Origin: Theobroma cacao
Lineage: Eukaryota > Streptophyta > Magnoliopsida > Malvales > Malvaceae
Direction of reading: 5' to 3'
Assembly (NCBI RefSeq): GCF_000208745.1
Contig: NC_030851.1
Coordinates: forward strand, 5,432,524-5,496,523
Length of the DNA stretch: 64,000 nucleotides
The number at the start of each line of letters is the position of its first letter. Position 1 is the stretch's first letter. A program made the position numbers and the translations under genes. The notes below the pieces were generated by a model that was not told the DNA's origin, searched no databases, and was given only the letters and a program-made list of their open reading frames with translations. Positions 24,527 to 36,013 of this stretch are shown piece by piece.

Positions 24527-26451
24527 TTAATCAAGCTTGCTTCCGGCAACATCCACGACGAACCTGTATCGAACATCGTTCTTCTCAAGCCTCTCCATAG
24601 CTGTGTTGATGTAATCCATCTTCACCACTTCAATCATTGAGGTTAAATCTTTCTCTTTGCAGAACTTAAGCATATCCTCTGTTTCCTTCATGCTCCCGAT
24701 GAAGCTCCCTGTAATTGACTTCCTCCCTATACAATATTGGACAGAGCCAAAAACAGAGAAATAGGCTTTAGACTCAGGAAAATACAAACGCTATAGCCAA
24801 AGCAAAAGACAGAGCAGCCTACATGAAAAGCATTAATTTATAAACCTCAGGAACCAGAAATTCAGACTCAGTTGCTACTGATCATTTTTTAATTCAAAAC
24901 CCAAAAAGATTAATACTATAACATTGAACAAAGTTAGAGAGATTTGACTCACCAAGCATGATCATGGGGCTAACAAACTGAAGAGGGGTGTTAATAACAC
25001 CTGTCAAGATCAGCTTTCCATCGAGCTTCAATAATGTGAGATAAGGTTCAAGAGGGTGAAAAACAGGCACAGTATCGATGATATAGTCAAGTGAATCAGC
25101 AGCCTTTTGCATCCCTTCAGTGTCAGAACTGACTAAATACTCATCAGCACCAAGATGCTCCAAGGCCTCTACTTTTTTCTTATCAGAAGAGCTTATAACA
25201 GTTACGTGATGTCCCATTGCTTTTGCCATCTTCACCCCCATGTGCCCTACTCCTCCAAGACCCAATATGCCTCCTCTTAACCCACTCCCCATTAAACCAA
25301 AGTGCCTCAGCGGGCTGTAAACTGTCACCCCAGCACATAAGAGTGGTGCCACCTGTTCTGCTGCCATTCCATCTGGGATTTTCACCACAAACCTAAAAGA
25401 TCCCAACAAATAAGTTCATTTTCCAAGAAAACAACGGCCCAACAAAATAATTCCACAAGATAAAGGCACACAATTCATGAAATTTAATAGACCGTTACCT
25501 ACTAAAATATAAGTACCCGGGAAATATTAACAAACGTCTAGTGGCATCCGTTAAGGTGATAATTTTTTTACAAATGATAATTTAATTATCTCAAGCAGTA
25601 CCTATAAGCACTCGTGTATCCAAAGTATATTTCATCAATTTATATCAAATACTTAGTTTCAGCGGAAAAATTAAGCTGGCTTTTCTAGAAACTTGAGCAA
25701 TTAAGAAACCGGGTAATTGGAACAAGTCATTTCAGCAATATTGTTATGCAGAACAAGTATTGTTTATGATGGAGTACTGTTTTGAACTTGTGATTCTTAC
25801 TTTTGATCAACGATCATAGAGCCAGCAAAGCCGCCCTGAGTGGGTTTGCCATCAGTGTAGACATCATTGTACGACCAGATCTTCTTGAGGCAGTATTGTT
25901 CATTGTCTGTGTCGCATGATCGGCAGTTCCTGCAACATCCAACAACACAACCAACGCCAACAATTTCTCCGACTGTGAACTTGGTTACATCTGATCCCAC
26001 TTCCACCACCTCACCAACCACTTCATGCCTGTAAACCAAATTAATAAATCACAGTGCCAAAGGAGCAAGGGGCATCAAGAATTATAACATGCGGATAAAG
26101 AAAGAGCCTTGGCAATAGTAAACGAGAGGGTTTTTAAGTACCCAGGAACCATCGGGTAGTTTGACATGCCAAGATCATTTTTGGCTTGATGAAGATCAGT
26201 GTGGCAGATTCCACAGCAGATAACCTTGATAAAAACATCATCTGGACCTGTGTTCCTGCAATTATTATCATCATAGACAGAATACTGATGTTTCATTAAT
26301 CATCACGCAAGAACCAGAAATGAGCCTTAAAACCAAAAACAAAGTAGCGAAATTGAGAATACCTAAGAGTGTAAGTGTAAGGAGACAAGGTGCCTGATGG
26401 GTCTCTGGCTGCCCATCCCGTAATTGTTCTCTCAGTTTCAAGGCTACCCAT
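24527..26451 (-). CDS. CAD: Cinnamyl alcohol dehydrogenase (bona fide lignin type), 5 exons, 356 aa
   Basis: Exons on the minus strand are 26363-26451, 26142-26255, 25801-26028, 24953-25392 and 24527-24726; they join in frame to 356 residues, the usual CAD length. The enzyme reduces hydroxycinnamaldehydes to monolignols with NADPH in the cytosol. Catalytic zinc ligands are visible as Cys47 (CGICHTD) and His69-Glu70 (PGHEVVGE), plus the Cys in [12 protein letters not shown]. The structural zinc lobe reads [15 protein letters not shown]. The cofactor site is GLGGVGHMG followed by VISSSDKK, where Ser favours NADP. Substrate-pocket residues of the true CAD class are present: Trp in [10 protein letters not shown], and Pro, Met, Leu, Phe and Ile in [18 protein letters not shown]. 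An in-frame ATG at 26517 lies upstream of the predicted transcription start, so 26451 is preferred. A truncated paralog lies downstream. Confidence 0.94.
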
Positions 26452-26528
26452 TTTCAATTGATCAATTCTCTTCGAGCCTGTCTTTACAGAAAAAAGTTGG
26501 GATTGTGGGAAATCCACTCAAGCTGTAT

Positions 26529-26536
26529 TTTATATA
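26529..26536 (-). promoter_or_regulatory. TATA box of the CAD gene
   Basis: The minus strand reads TATATAAA, about 80 bp upstream of the CAD ATG. It predicts a start of transcription near 26500-26505, downstream of the spurious in-frame ATG at 26517. This supports translation from 26451. Confidence 0.65.
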
Positions 26537-26607
26537 AACAGGTGAGGTTCAAAATGCAGCTTCATCAAGTCACGGACATCTCAGCAATGCGTAGGCCCAC
26601 AGGTTTC

Positions 26608-26614
26608 GGTAGGT
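26608..26614 (-). promoter_or_regulatory. AC-I element (ACCTACC) in the CAD promoter
   Basis: The minus strand reads ACCTACC about 75 bp upstream of the TATA box. AC elements are bound by R2R3-MYB regulators of lignin genes (MYB58/63 and MYB46 types) and are typical of phenylpropanoid promoters. The match is exact, but a 7-bp motif can occur by chance; position and gene context give it weight. Confidence 0.55.
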
Positions 26615-26813
26615 GAACCCCGGTGGACTGATATCCTATCTGTCATCCATTGTGCACCCTCTTGGATCTCCATCGTAATTGGTCCACGTCAGCGACATAA
26701 GAACATCCAAGGAACAAAGATCTTGGATGGGAAACGTAGGTTGCGTTTGATCCTGCGTCATGCATATGTCACAGTTTATCGTTTCCACCTAGTTTTTATA
26801 TCGGACCATAAGT

Positions 26814-27788
26814 TAGGGGTTAGCAAAATCAACCTAGATTAGTTACTCATTCAAATTAAATATAATTTGAATAAAATAATTTAGTTTAATTGGTTCATTA
26901 GATCAATTGATCCAAAATATTTAGTCCAATTGATATTTGATCGGTTTTCGTTTTTAAAATTTTTGAACCAATTCACTAAAAAAATCAAACTAATTTTTTA
27001 TATATATAAAATATTTTTTTATATATTAAGAAGAATTGATAGTAAACTTAATTAATAATATATTTAAAATATATTAAAATATTATACGTACTACGTATAT
27101 AAATCATAACTATAGTAATTTAATATTAGTTATATATATATATTTATTTATAAATCTGTATTAATATAAAATTACAAGTAATATATTTTAAAATGATATA
27201 AGTTATATGTTAATATTATAATATATGATAATACATATCCTACATATTAATATGTTATAATTATTACGCTTTAGTAATGTTTCGTAATATAAAATGATAT
27301 GAATATATATATGTAATTGTATAAATATATTATATATACATATACATAAACATTACTATAATTTATAATAAATTTTATTATATATATACATATATTTAAT
27401 TTATATATAAATATTAGTATAACTTATAATAAACTTTATTTATATGATTATACTTAATAAGTTTATTAGCTCTCACCTTAGAGTTTATAACATATTGTTT
27501 ATAATTAGTTATTATTTATACAAACTTTAATATAAAACATTACAACATATAAGTTATATAATTAATTTCATATATATATATATGTGATTATAGATGAAGT
27601 TTATAAGTTTTAATATTATAATTTGTAAAAAAAAACATTGTAAAATTTTGATCTATTAGTTCAAAATCGAACCAATCATACCAATTCTATATTTGGTCGA
27701 TTTTAATCGATTTTTTAAAAAAATTGATTCATTTAGTCTTTAAGTATGATGGACCAAACCACTTAGTCCATATGTTTACTCACCCCTA
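26814..27788. mobile_element. hAT-like MITE, about 975 bp
   Basis: The left end reads taggggttagcaaaa and the right end, reverse-complemented, reads taggggtgagtaaac, giving imperfect terminal inverted repeats of about 15 bp. This TAGGGGTGAGCAAA-type end is common among plant hAT-derived elements. The flanking 8-mers ccataagt (26806-26813) and ccacaagc (27789-27796) match at 6 of 8 positions, consistent with an aged 8-bp target duplication. The interior is extremely AT-rich with no ORF, so it is non-autonomous. Subterminal blocks also mirror each other ('gaaccaatt' near 26965 and 'aatcgaaccaatcat' near 27665). Confidence 0.6.
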
Positions 27789-27796
27789 CCACAAGC

Positions 27797-30700
27797 CCAC
27801 AACATAAAGGAGTTGGTAATCATTACCTCTTTGAAAAAATATAATTAAAGCAAGCTTTTCTAGATTGCAATGTCAAAGTAATACTATTAAAGACTATATT
27901 AGTATATGGCTTAAGACATTTTTTCAATTAATTACATGTCTCTTAAATGATTATTAGTCAAATTTCACCTACAAAACAGTTTATTTTAATATATTTTGCT
28001 AAGATAATCATTACATTTGATGAGTACAAAAAAGTTGTTAATATAAAAATAATGAAAATGAAGAGGAGAATAATAGTGCAAGCAAACCCGTTTTTTATTT
28101 AATTTTTGAAAGGTTGTTCAAATGTTTGAGTTGTTATGGTAGGAGCTGGAAGTAATTACAGAGCACTTCAAATGGTAGGAATTCGTCAATTGGGAGTTGG
28201 TCAAAAAACCAAAAAAAAAAAGGAAATATGAGGAACACATTGAGATATGATAGTATATTCTTTTAAAGATTGTTTGCAATTAAGGAAATTTTATTCGATG
28301 TTTTATTTTAATTAGCCAATATTTTTTGAATGTGTTTTGTTCAAATAATGAGCTGGGATCATCCTTGATTGGAAGATAAGTTTCCTTGTGGGTCATATGC
28401 TAATGTGTGGCCAATTTCTTTTACACCAGATATGGAAGACTCAAGCTTCAACAACCCCCGGACTCGTCCACTTGTTATTTATTTCTAGGAAAATTTTAAA
28501 GGGTGATGTTTCGAGATACTGGGCTCTCTTGGAAGGTTTTGCTTCTAATCTTTCTGATCAGATCACCTACCCTCTTTGGCAGTTTTGTTAAGTAAACTGC
28601 AACCATCATTGACTTCCGTTCTTTCATCATACTCTTGTTCAAGTCCCACTTGTAACTGCACAGGAATATTTATTTTTTAATTGATATATGATTTTTTATT
28701 TAAAAAATAAAATTAAAATTCTCTTCTCTTTTAATTAAAAAATTTTTATCTGCAGCCACATTCCCTTAATTCTCATTAATGTTAAATGGATTTACTTGTA
28801 ATAAAGAGGAAGCCGAATAACAAAGGCTCCCTCCCTAATAGACACAAAAATTAAATTCAAAGAGAAACAAGAAAAATCATAACGATTATAGCTTGTAAAT
28901 GTATGTATCCACTGGTCCCTGCTAGTATCGATGTTTACAAGCATCTTAAGTGATTGAAAAACTTTTCAAGTTGATGGAAACTGTTGTTGAGCAGTAGTAA
29001 TTGTTGCGAAAGGTTTGGTTATTTGCTAGAGTAGAGGGGAAGGTCCGATGTCTGGGGAAGAAATATAAAAAAGAAATGCTCTTCTGCCGTTAGCTGTGTG
29101 GAAGCCTGAATATCTAATGATTGCAAGTTTTCGACCCTTCTTTTTTCCTGACCCCAAAAGTTTGACCAAACCTTTCATTCACAGGCACGGCTTCCACGTA
29201 TCCCTGTTCATCGCATTCATCACTATTTCTCTTTAAAGGGATGTCTGCTGGCCCGTTGTTATGGCGATTCGAATGGATATAAAGGAGTGGGATCCACAGA
29301 CATTGAAGCACGCAACAAATCATGACAGCCTGTCAATGAACATATCCAATATTCTTGTGTTATCCAACAACTTTGCAAGGTCTAGAAAATTTAGTATCTC
29401 TTGCTTATCGATTTCCTATGGAATAAGAAATGTTATGATCGTACTTGAAAAAAAGGTTGTTAGGATTATCGATTGGTACTTCTAACCTTTATATACCCAG
29501 AAAATGGATTAAACTATGAAGATTAGAGTTCAGAAAGGCTGGTGTATCTTCGTTTTTTGGTTATGTATGTGGGAAGCGACATTGACAATTTGGAAAGATT
29601 ATCATCATCAGCCAGTGGCAATATATAAAAACTGAGTTAAGTGTCCAATGGACTTACCAACAAATCATGGATTTACCAACAAATAATGATAATAACAACA
29701 AAAACATTGCCTAAAAAATTGTACTTTTCGATCAATACTGATAGAAGGTTAACGATCCAATACTGGTCAACGATCCAATGCAGCCCATATTTTTATTTTT
29801 TTCCTGGTTAAAGAGGTAGTAAGTCATGAAAGCTCCCGCCACCAACCGCTTGACGACCTAAACTGTTTTCATGTCTTTGTTTTTATGCAAAAATGTTGGA
29901 ATGACTCACGGGCAATCTAGCTTACACGTCTTTATAGTTTACAAAATCAGGGTGCTTCTAATTTCTTGGACCATAGATGGCCACCAGTCAGTCTGTCACA
30001 GAGTCACTGTCTTCGGCATACAAGGAATTTTCGAGTGGCTGATGTTTTCAACCATTTATCAGTATTGGAACTGCAATCAGCATAGGTAGGAGAGCCAATC
30101 AAAGTAATCAATTATCAGATAACAACGCAATACTCTGTAGGTATATATATATTTTATAATTGAAAAAAAAATTAAAATTTTTTTTTTTTAGATGAGAGAT
30201 TTTTATAAATTAATGAGTTAAATATTTAAATGGTTTGTATATATATATATATATATATGATTAAATTGAAGAAATTTAAAAACCAAGGTCCTATTCCGGA
30301 GGAGACATGATATTCGTATAAATAACTAGTGACACTGAGGATTGGAAACTAGCTGGAAATAAGTGATGTTTTATGATGGAGCCAGTATACATACTATCCA
30401 CATGTTTGGATCACGAATCTTGACCTAGTGATCAGGACCCACTTTTCTAAAAAAAAAAAACTTTGTAACTTGTAATTCTAAAGTTTATATTTCTTCACTT
30501 CTTCGAATCTGCTTTTATCCATATATATATACTTATCCTGAAATTTTTGTTTAAAATTATATGTCAATATCCTTTTAAAAAAATTATATATCAGTACCAA
30601 CTTAGTCAATCTTTTCTTAGTCAGTACGATCATTCATTATCTTTACACTGAAGGCATTAATAATTTGAGGTTAGGGACGAGATAGAGATTGGGGGAAATA

Positions 30701-31415
30701 ATTTTATATAAAAATGAAGTGAATTTCCAGCCCAATAACGAGGTGCTATTCAACGACCCCGTGGAGCTGAATACTGATTCCACAATAACGACGTGCTATT
30801 CAACTACCCAATTGGAATAAAATTATTGTAAACTGAGGCACCAAATGGAGGAGCAGAGATGAAGAACCATCTTTCAATATAAGCTATGATTGAACTGCAT
30901 CATCTTCAAGAATCAAGATCCCTCAAGGTAGGTCAAATAACCCAAAACAGTGAAAACATATGCAGAAATGATATAATAAGTATTGTCAAGCAGGCTTTTT
31001 GTCTTGCTCGTTGAAATTTTGTAGCAATTACAATTGGAAACGAACACGTAATACTGATAGAGACACCTAACACTGTGTTTCTTTAAAACAAAATAATATG
31101 ATGCACTTGAGCATTTATTCAATACTAAGCTCAATAGTAAGACTATTTGAATTACCTTATTCTCCTAACTAAAACCACCTGATTAACAAAATTTTATTGT
31201 ATTAACTCTTTTTTTTTAACACTTTATTGCATCAATAATTCAATATTCGCATGTATTTAAACATACAAAAAGATAGTAAACTTTTTTTTTTAAAAAAAAA
31301 GGAATTAAAAAATATACTCATTCAATAAAATTTTTTTTTCTCTCTCCTATCAATGTACGAGAAAATTTCTAGTAATTAACAATCGATTGCAAACTTGCAA
31401 GTTCCCAACTGTAGC
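27797..31415. other. AT-rich intergenic region, no recognised gene
   Basis: About 3.6 kb without a recognisable conserved gene. It holds a TA microsatellite (30238-30258), several A/T runs and a minus-strand open frame at 29114-29323 (69 codons) whose product is not recognised. Part of 30900-31415 is probably the 3' flank of the pseudouridine synthase gene. Confidence 0.45.
30238..30258. repeat. (TA)n microsatellite
   Basis: About ten TA units in succession within AT-rich spacer. Confidence 0.95.
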
Positions 31416-34400
31416 TCAAGAATTCATGATATCCCAACTTTTTTGCATGTATGAAGGCAATGGAGCAACTACTTCGAGGCTTTTGAGTTTTGAAAGATCA
31501 TGATCTGTAGACAATTGCAGATTTTGCAATGCTTGAGAGACATTTGGAAAGATCATTTCCCTACAGTGAAGGTGTAACCGAGGGCGCTTCGCAGAGATAC
31601 TTCCGCTGTCCATGTTAAGGCCAAAGGGAAGCATGTTTTCCTCTGGACACTTATCATTTGAGCTCTTTTTAAGATCAGACTCAGGCAAATGTTGCCACCT
31701 TCTATGAGCTTGCCACCCATATTTGTAGTCTCCAACAATTGGTGTTCCCAATACCTCCGCACAATGTACTCGAAGCTGCAGTACAAGCATATTGTAGAAA
31801 AGGATTTACAGAATGGAATGTGATTTAGGAAAAAGAAAAAAGCAGCAAAAATAATGACAGAATATAGCTCTGATACATACTTGGTGCTTTCTACCAGTGA
31901 GCGGAGACAGCTCTAACCATGTGCAGCCTGCATTGATATCAATAGCATAAGAAGTGCATGCAAGGCCAGAGTTTCATTTGATACAAAAAACAACAATAAC
32001 TGTGAAACTGGGAGAACGCTCATATATATGCAATAAGTTAAACAATATTTTCATTTAGTATATTGTATGAGGCGAAATGCACAAAGATAAGCACAATGGA
32101 AACTTAAACAGCTGAAGTAAATGGCGACAAGTCCTTCAAGTAAAACATTTCTTTAGATGGTCAACTGCATTTCTCATAACTCACAAATCACAATCCTTTC
32201 CTTCAGCACCAAACAAGCTTGCTTGCATGTATATGGCATGAGAGAGAGTGATAAGCTAAATGAAGCTAAATAAGCTTCTCTTATAGAAGGATAGGGTAGA
32301 GATATAGGAAGGTAAAGGAATGTGTCCCCAAATTTCCAATTTGCATTTTATGTACCAACTTTGAAAAGAGACCTAGCACTTCTGAATAAATTCTCCACTG
32401 AAATCAGCATGTAACAGAGATGAATAGTGGCACATTGCTTTTGCAATATCATTAATTTGCACCAGCGGAATTTATCAGGAATATCACTGCAAGATCGTAT
32501 ACAGTGTGAAGGCAGGTCAATGTTGATATGGACATGTATCTGTCTACCCAAAATGTAAAATGATTAACAAGTTTTAAGAGATAGTAGAAGTAAAATTCAT
32601 CATTTAAAATGATTATTGTAGTGGCATAAATATGCATGTCAGCATATCTGCATCTGTGCACAAACATGAATTTTGCATGAGGTCAAACTTTTAAATATGA
32701 TAAATGGCATAAGCAGGACAACACTTTGTTCCTAGTCTCAAATTCTATACAATTGCATGAAATAAATGTTACAATGATGTTACCATGAGATGTTGTTTTA
32801 ATGACTTGATACTCTGTTTTTGCACGCTGAGAGGACACAATCTGGGAATTGTCAAAGACGGTGATTCGATCAGATTTTCCATCATCCACCACCACCTATG
32901 ATCAGCAAAAACCAAGAAATGTTCAGCAAATATAACACATGTGAACTATGATTAAGACATTGTCTACTGGCACATGCATATAGTTTAAGTGTCAAAGCAT
33001 GATTTAATAGCTGGAGCAAGAGGACAACCTTTTTCGTTTAAAAGTTAGGTCTAAAATAAAAGGAATTCTATAAACAACAGTTAGAATAAAAAATATTCTA
33101 ACCCTCCGAAGTGGAGCTACAATCATTCCCTTGGGGCGTCTTGGAGACCCAATGACAAGTGCCCAATACCTCTTTTGCAAGATTCTTTTCTCATTGTCAA
33201 CATCCTTAAAACAGAACAGACTAAATTTAGCAATAAGTGAACCAATGACATTGCATTTCTACTGATTATTTAAGACGTCTAACAGAAAGCAAGTATAGAC
33301 GTAAGAATGTTACATCTTTTGATGCATCATTTGTTTCCTCACGAAATACAGAATGAAGAATTGTTGCACTCATTTGTGTTCTCCCCATCACCAATATGCC
33401 ACTGCTATCTCTGTCAAGTCTGTGCACCTAATAAATGCAAAAGATGTTCATGGCAAGAAAAAGAATTCTAAAATTAACCAAATATGTAAGTAGTCTTATA
33501 AAATGCATAAGTCAAATTTATTATCCAACTACTTTCAAGCAGTATGAAATAAAATCTGGTGAATTTGAGTTCACATTGGTGTCTTCGTTGCAACTTGATT
33601 TGACTAACACATGTACAAATTGGATTTAGAAATATGCAGGTAACAAAGCTCAGTTATGTTCACTCACCAGCCGAGGTGGTTCTGAGTAATCAAAACATAA
33701 ACAGGCTGCTGCCAGTTTATCTAAACTCCATTTGATTCCAATACCACCCTGTTTAAAGTACAATAACATAGCCAGTAATATAAAAACAATGAGAAATACA
33801 AAGAGGGACAACAAATCAAAAATCTGATGGCTTACTTGAACTGGCATCCCCGGAGGCTTATTGAGAACAATAATGGCAGGATCCTAACATCAAATTGGAT
33901 GCTGGATCATAAGTTAGAAATGAGAATATGAGATAGCTTAAATCCACTATACCAACTTAGGCAGTTTAGGTTAAGAACCTTATAAAGCTCCAGACCTCGG
34001 ATAAAGTTCAATTCTTCTTCAGTGCAGCCACTTTCTTGTTTCTCCTCTCGAAACTCTCTGACACTAAAAGGAAGAAAGATTCTATCTCCAATGTTCAACG
34101 CATCCTTTGCCCCTACCTTTCCAAGAATTTCAAACATCAGGGGAAAAACCCTTCTCCACACATAAAAATGAAGCAACTTCAAATAAAATTACCCTTTTAA
34201 GTTGAACTGTTTGTACTTGGCAACCATCACCAGCAACTTCCAGGACATGGGATTCTCTTCGAACCTGTCTAAATGTATTGAAAAGTTATCTACTTTAATT
34301 ATTAAAAGAAAAATATTTACATATGATTAAAGGCTTAAATATGATATAAACCAAACCTGTCTTAAGCGAAATAGCTTTTGTACTAGGCTTCTGGGCAGCT

Positions 34401-34716
34401 CCGGGCAGCATCTCATTACCCACTTGACCGCCGTCGTTTCATTGGCGGCTTTCGAATGGGGTTTTCCGGATAGTTTGGCTGCCAATACAGAGGCGTTGAC
34501 GGTTTTAGTAAATGGGGGTAGCGTGAACCATTTGTTTTTCTTTTTCTTTTCACTATTTCCGTCATCCTTTAAGTGTTCGGCTGACAATTCGTTGGTTGTA
34601 CTATAGTGATATCGGAGCTGGTGGAAGGCTGATACAATAAGTCCATTGCCGCCGTGTGTGGCAGGTGGTCGTGAAGATCGTAGGAGGCGGCGGAGAAGAT
34701 TGGGGCCCACCAACAT
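31416..34716 (-). CDS. RNA pseudouridine synthase (RluA/RluD family), organellar type, 10 exons
   Basis: Exons on the minus strand are 34357-34716, 34193-34264, 33979-34116, 33836-33883, 33668-33748, 33314-33427, 33103-33204, 32784-32895, 31881-31927 and 31416-31775, giving 477 aa (476 if exon 3 starts at 34113; both AGs keep frame). The enzyme isomerises uridine to pseudouridine in RNA. The family motif [16 protein letters not shown] in exon 6 carries the catalytic Asp. [13 protein letters not shown] (exon 4), [10 protein letters not shown] (exon 7) and [17 protein letters not shown] with [11 protein letters not shown] (exons 9-10) are the other RluD landmarks. The first 70 residues are rich in Arg, Leu and Ser with few acidic residues ([18 protein letters not shown]), as in mitochondrial presequences. 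It resembles plant mitochondrial RNA pseudouridine synthases 3/4. The roughly 100-residue C-terminal tail ([11 protein letters not shown] end) is plant-type. Confidence 0.92.
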
Positions 34717-35645
34717 CGCCCGTGACTTTCTGGTTGGGAGGACTTTGGGGTTTTGGGTTTATGGAAAGGAGGGCATTAAGTTAATTGAATTGGTAAATTC
34801 CAAGTTGGGCTCCCACTAAATGTAGGCTATGTAGCACTGGACTGGCCTTCAGCCCAATTGGATGCTCAGCCTTCTCAGTAGTTTGGGCCGGCTTTTCTAG
34901 AATTTATTACTATTTAATTTAACAATATAAACAATAAATTCAGGAGTTACCAAAAAAAAAAAGTCAGTATTACATAGTTTTTAAGAAAAAAATCTGATGT
35001 TTTAATAGTAAAATAGTCACAATCCTACTAATGTTACTAATGCATTGTTAGAACTGTACAAATTTTTTTATATATATACATGAAATTTTACAAGTCAAAT
35101 CAATTACAATGTACTAATAATTTATAATATATGGACTGGCTTAAACATAGACAATTTGCAAACCTGTAGGTTGCTTTGATGAAACTATGAGGAGCTGACA
35201 CAGGATACTTTGATTAATATGATAATTTCAAAGAATTAATACAAGGGGAAAACCTAGTATATATTCGGTTGATATTGAGAGAGAGAGAGAGAGAGAACAG
35301 GTTAATACTGTAACAGTGATCACTAGTATGAAAAGCAATGAGAGAAATACAAATATAATGTATACAAAAATTGAAGAAGGCAAGATAATTGCTTTGCATC
35401 CGATATGATATTATTCTTAAGTAAATATTGATTACAACAGTTATTTTATTTTATTTTTGCTTACATAGGGGGCAGAATATTAATACCCAAAATCTTTTAA
35501 GTAACATAAAAATATGTAGCCCCTTCCTAAATATATCTAGCTATATTTAACAAAAATCCGAACAACATCGAGTATTGGATTCAAGAACGTCAAATAGACA
35601 AAGTGAAAAAGAAGGATGAAGGAGTTGAATCAACCGTCCAACAGG
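34717..35645. other. Spacer between the pseudouridine synthase and the PIP-like peptide gene
   Basis: Contains the promoter of the synthase gene (near 34717-34900) and probably the 3' flank of the peptide gene (about 35400-35645). A GA microsatellite lies at 35277-35296. No other gene was seen. Confidence 0.45.
35277..35296. repeat. (GA)10 microsatellite
   Basis: Uninterrupted GA dinucleotide run on the plus strand. Confidence 0.95.
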
Positions 35646-35936
35646 CTAGTGGTGTACGCGGCTGAAATGGAGAAATCCCTCTTCCCGGCGCGGACCAGAG
35701 CCTTGGGTAGAACCCTGACTGGGTGATTCACTAGATTTATGTCCTGGACCACTGGGGCTTGGCCCAGATCGCTTCATGGTCTGAATAGACGATCCCCACT
35801 CCGTTACTCCGTGGGAGCTTGAAAACCTGAGTCCTCTCAGTGATTGAGCATCAGTTTTGGAGATGACAAGAATGCTCAAGAAGAGGAGGAGACAAGCAAC
35901 AGCATTCATCGCACGTACTTGTCCTTGTCCATCCAT
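35646..35936 (-). CDS. PIP/PIPL-type secreted signalling peptide precursor, 96 aa
   Basis: Small single-exon gene. Residues 10-30 form a hydrophobic signal peptide (AMNAVACLLLFLSILVIS), followed by LRGL and, at residues 57-66, SGPSPSGPGH preceded by Lys-Arg. SGPS plus GxGH is the core of PAMP-induced secreted peptides (PIP and PIP-like), which are cut from precursors, proline-hydroxylated and, in Arabidopsis, sensed by the receptor kinase RLK7 in immunity and root branching. Unlike the shortest members, a 30-residue Ser/Gly-rich tail follows the motif, ending FSRVHH. An in-frame ATG at 35984 lies at or before the start site predicted from the TATA box at 36006, so the first usable ATG is at 35936; another at 35909 would also give a full signal peptide. 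The LRGL-SGPSP layout is shared with the gene at 40669. Confidence 0.8.
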   Translation of the reverse strand: MDGQGQVRAMNAVACLLLFLSILVISKTDAQSLRGLRFSSSHGVTEWGSSIQTMKRSGPSPSGPGHKSSESPSQGSTQGSGPRREEGFLHFSRVHH

Positions 35937-36005
35937 CTTTCGGTAGAAAGAAGAGTTGGCTGGTTTTGCATGAATATCATACAACCAAAATTACGAGTTT
36001 TAAGT

Positions 36006-36013
36006 CTTTTATA
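36006..36013 (-). promoter_or_regulatory. TATA box of the PIP-like gene
   Basis: The minus strand reads TATAAAAG, about 70 bp upstream of the chosen ATG. It predicts transcription from near 35980. Confidence 0.6.

Noticed and set aside
26452..26517. Upstream in-frame ATG that would extend CAD by 22 residues
   Set aside because: It lies between the TATA box and the predicted transcription start; the shorter start gives the standard CAD N-terminus and numbering.
29114..29323. Minus-strand open frame of 69 codons with a plausible mix of residues
   Set aside because: No recognised family, no signal or domain, and no supporting promoter; length is compatible with chance in this region.
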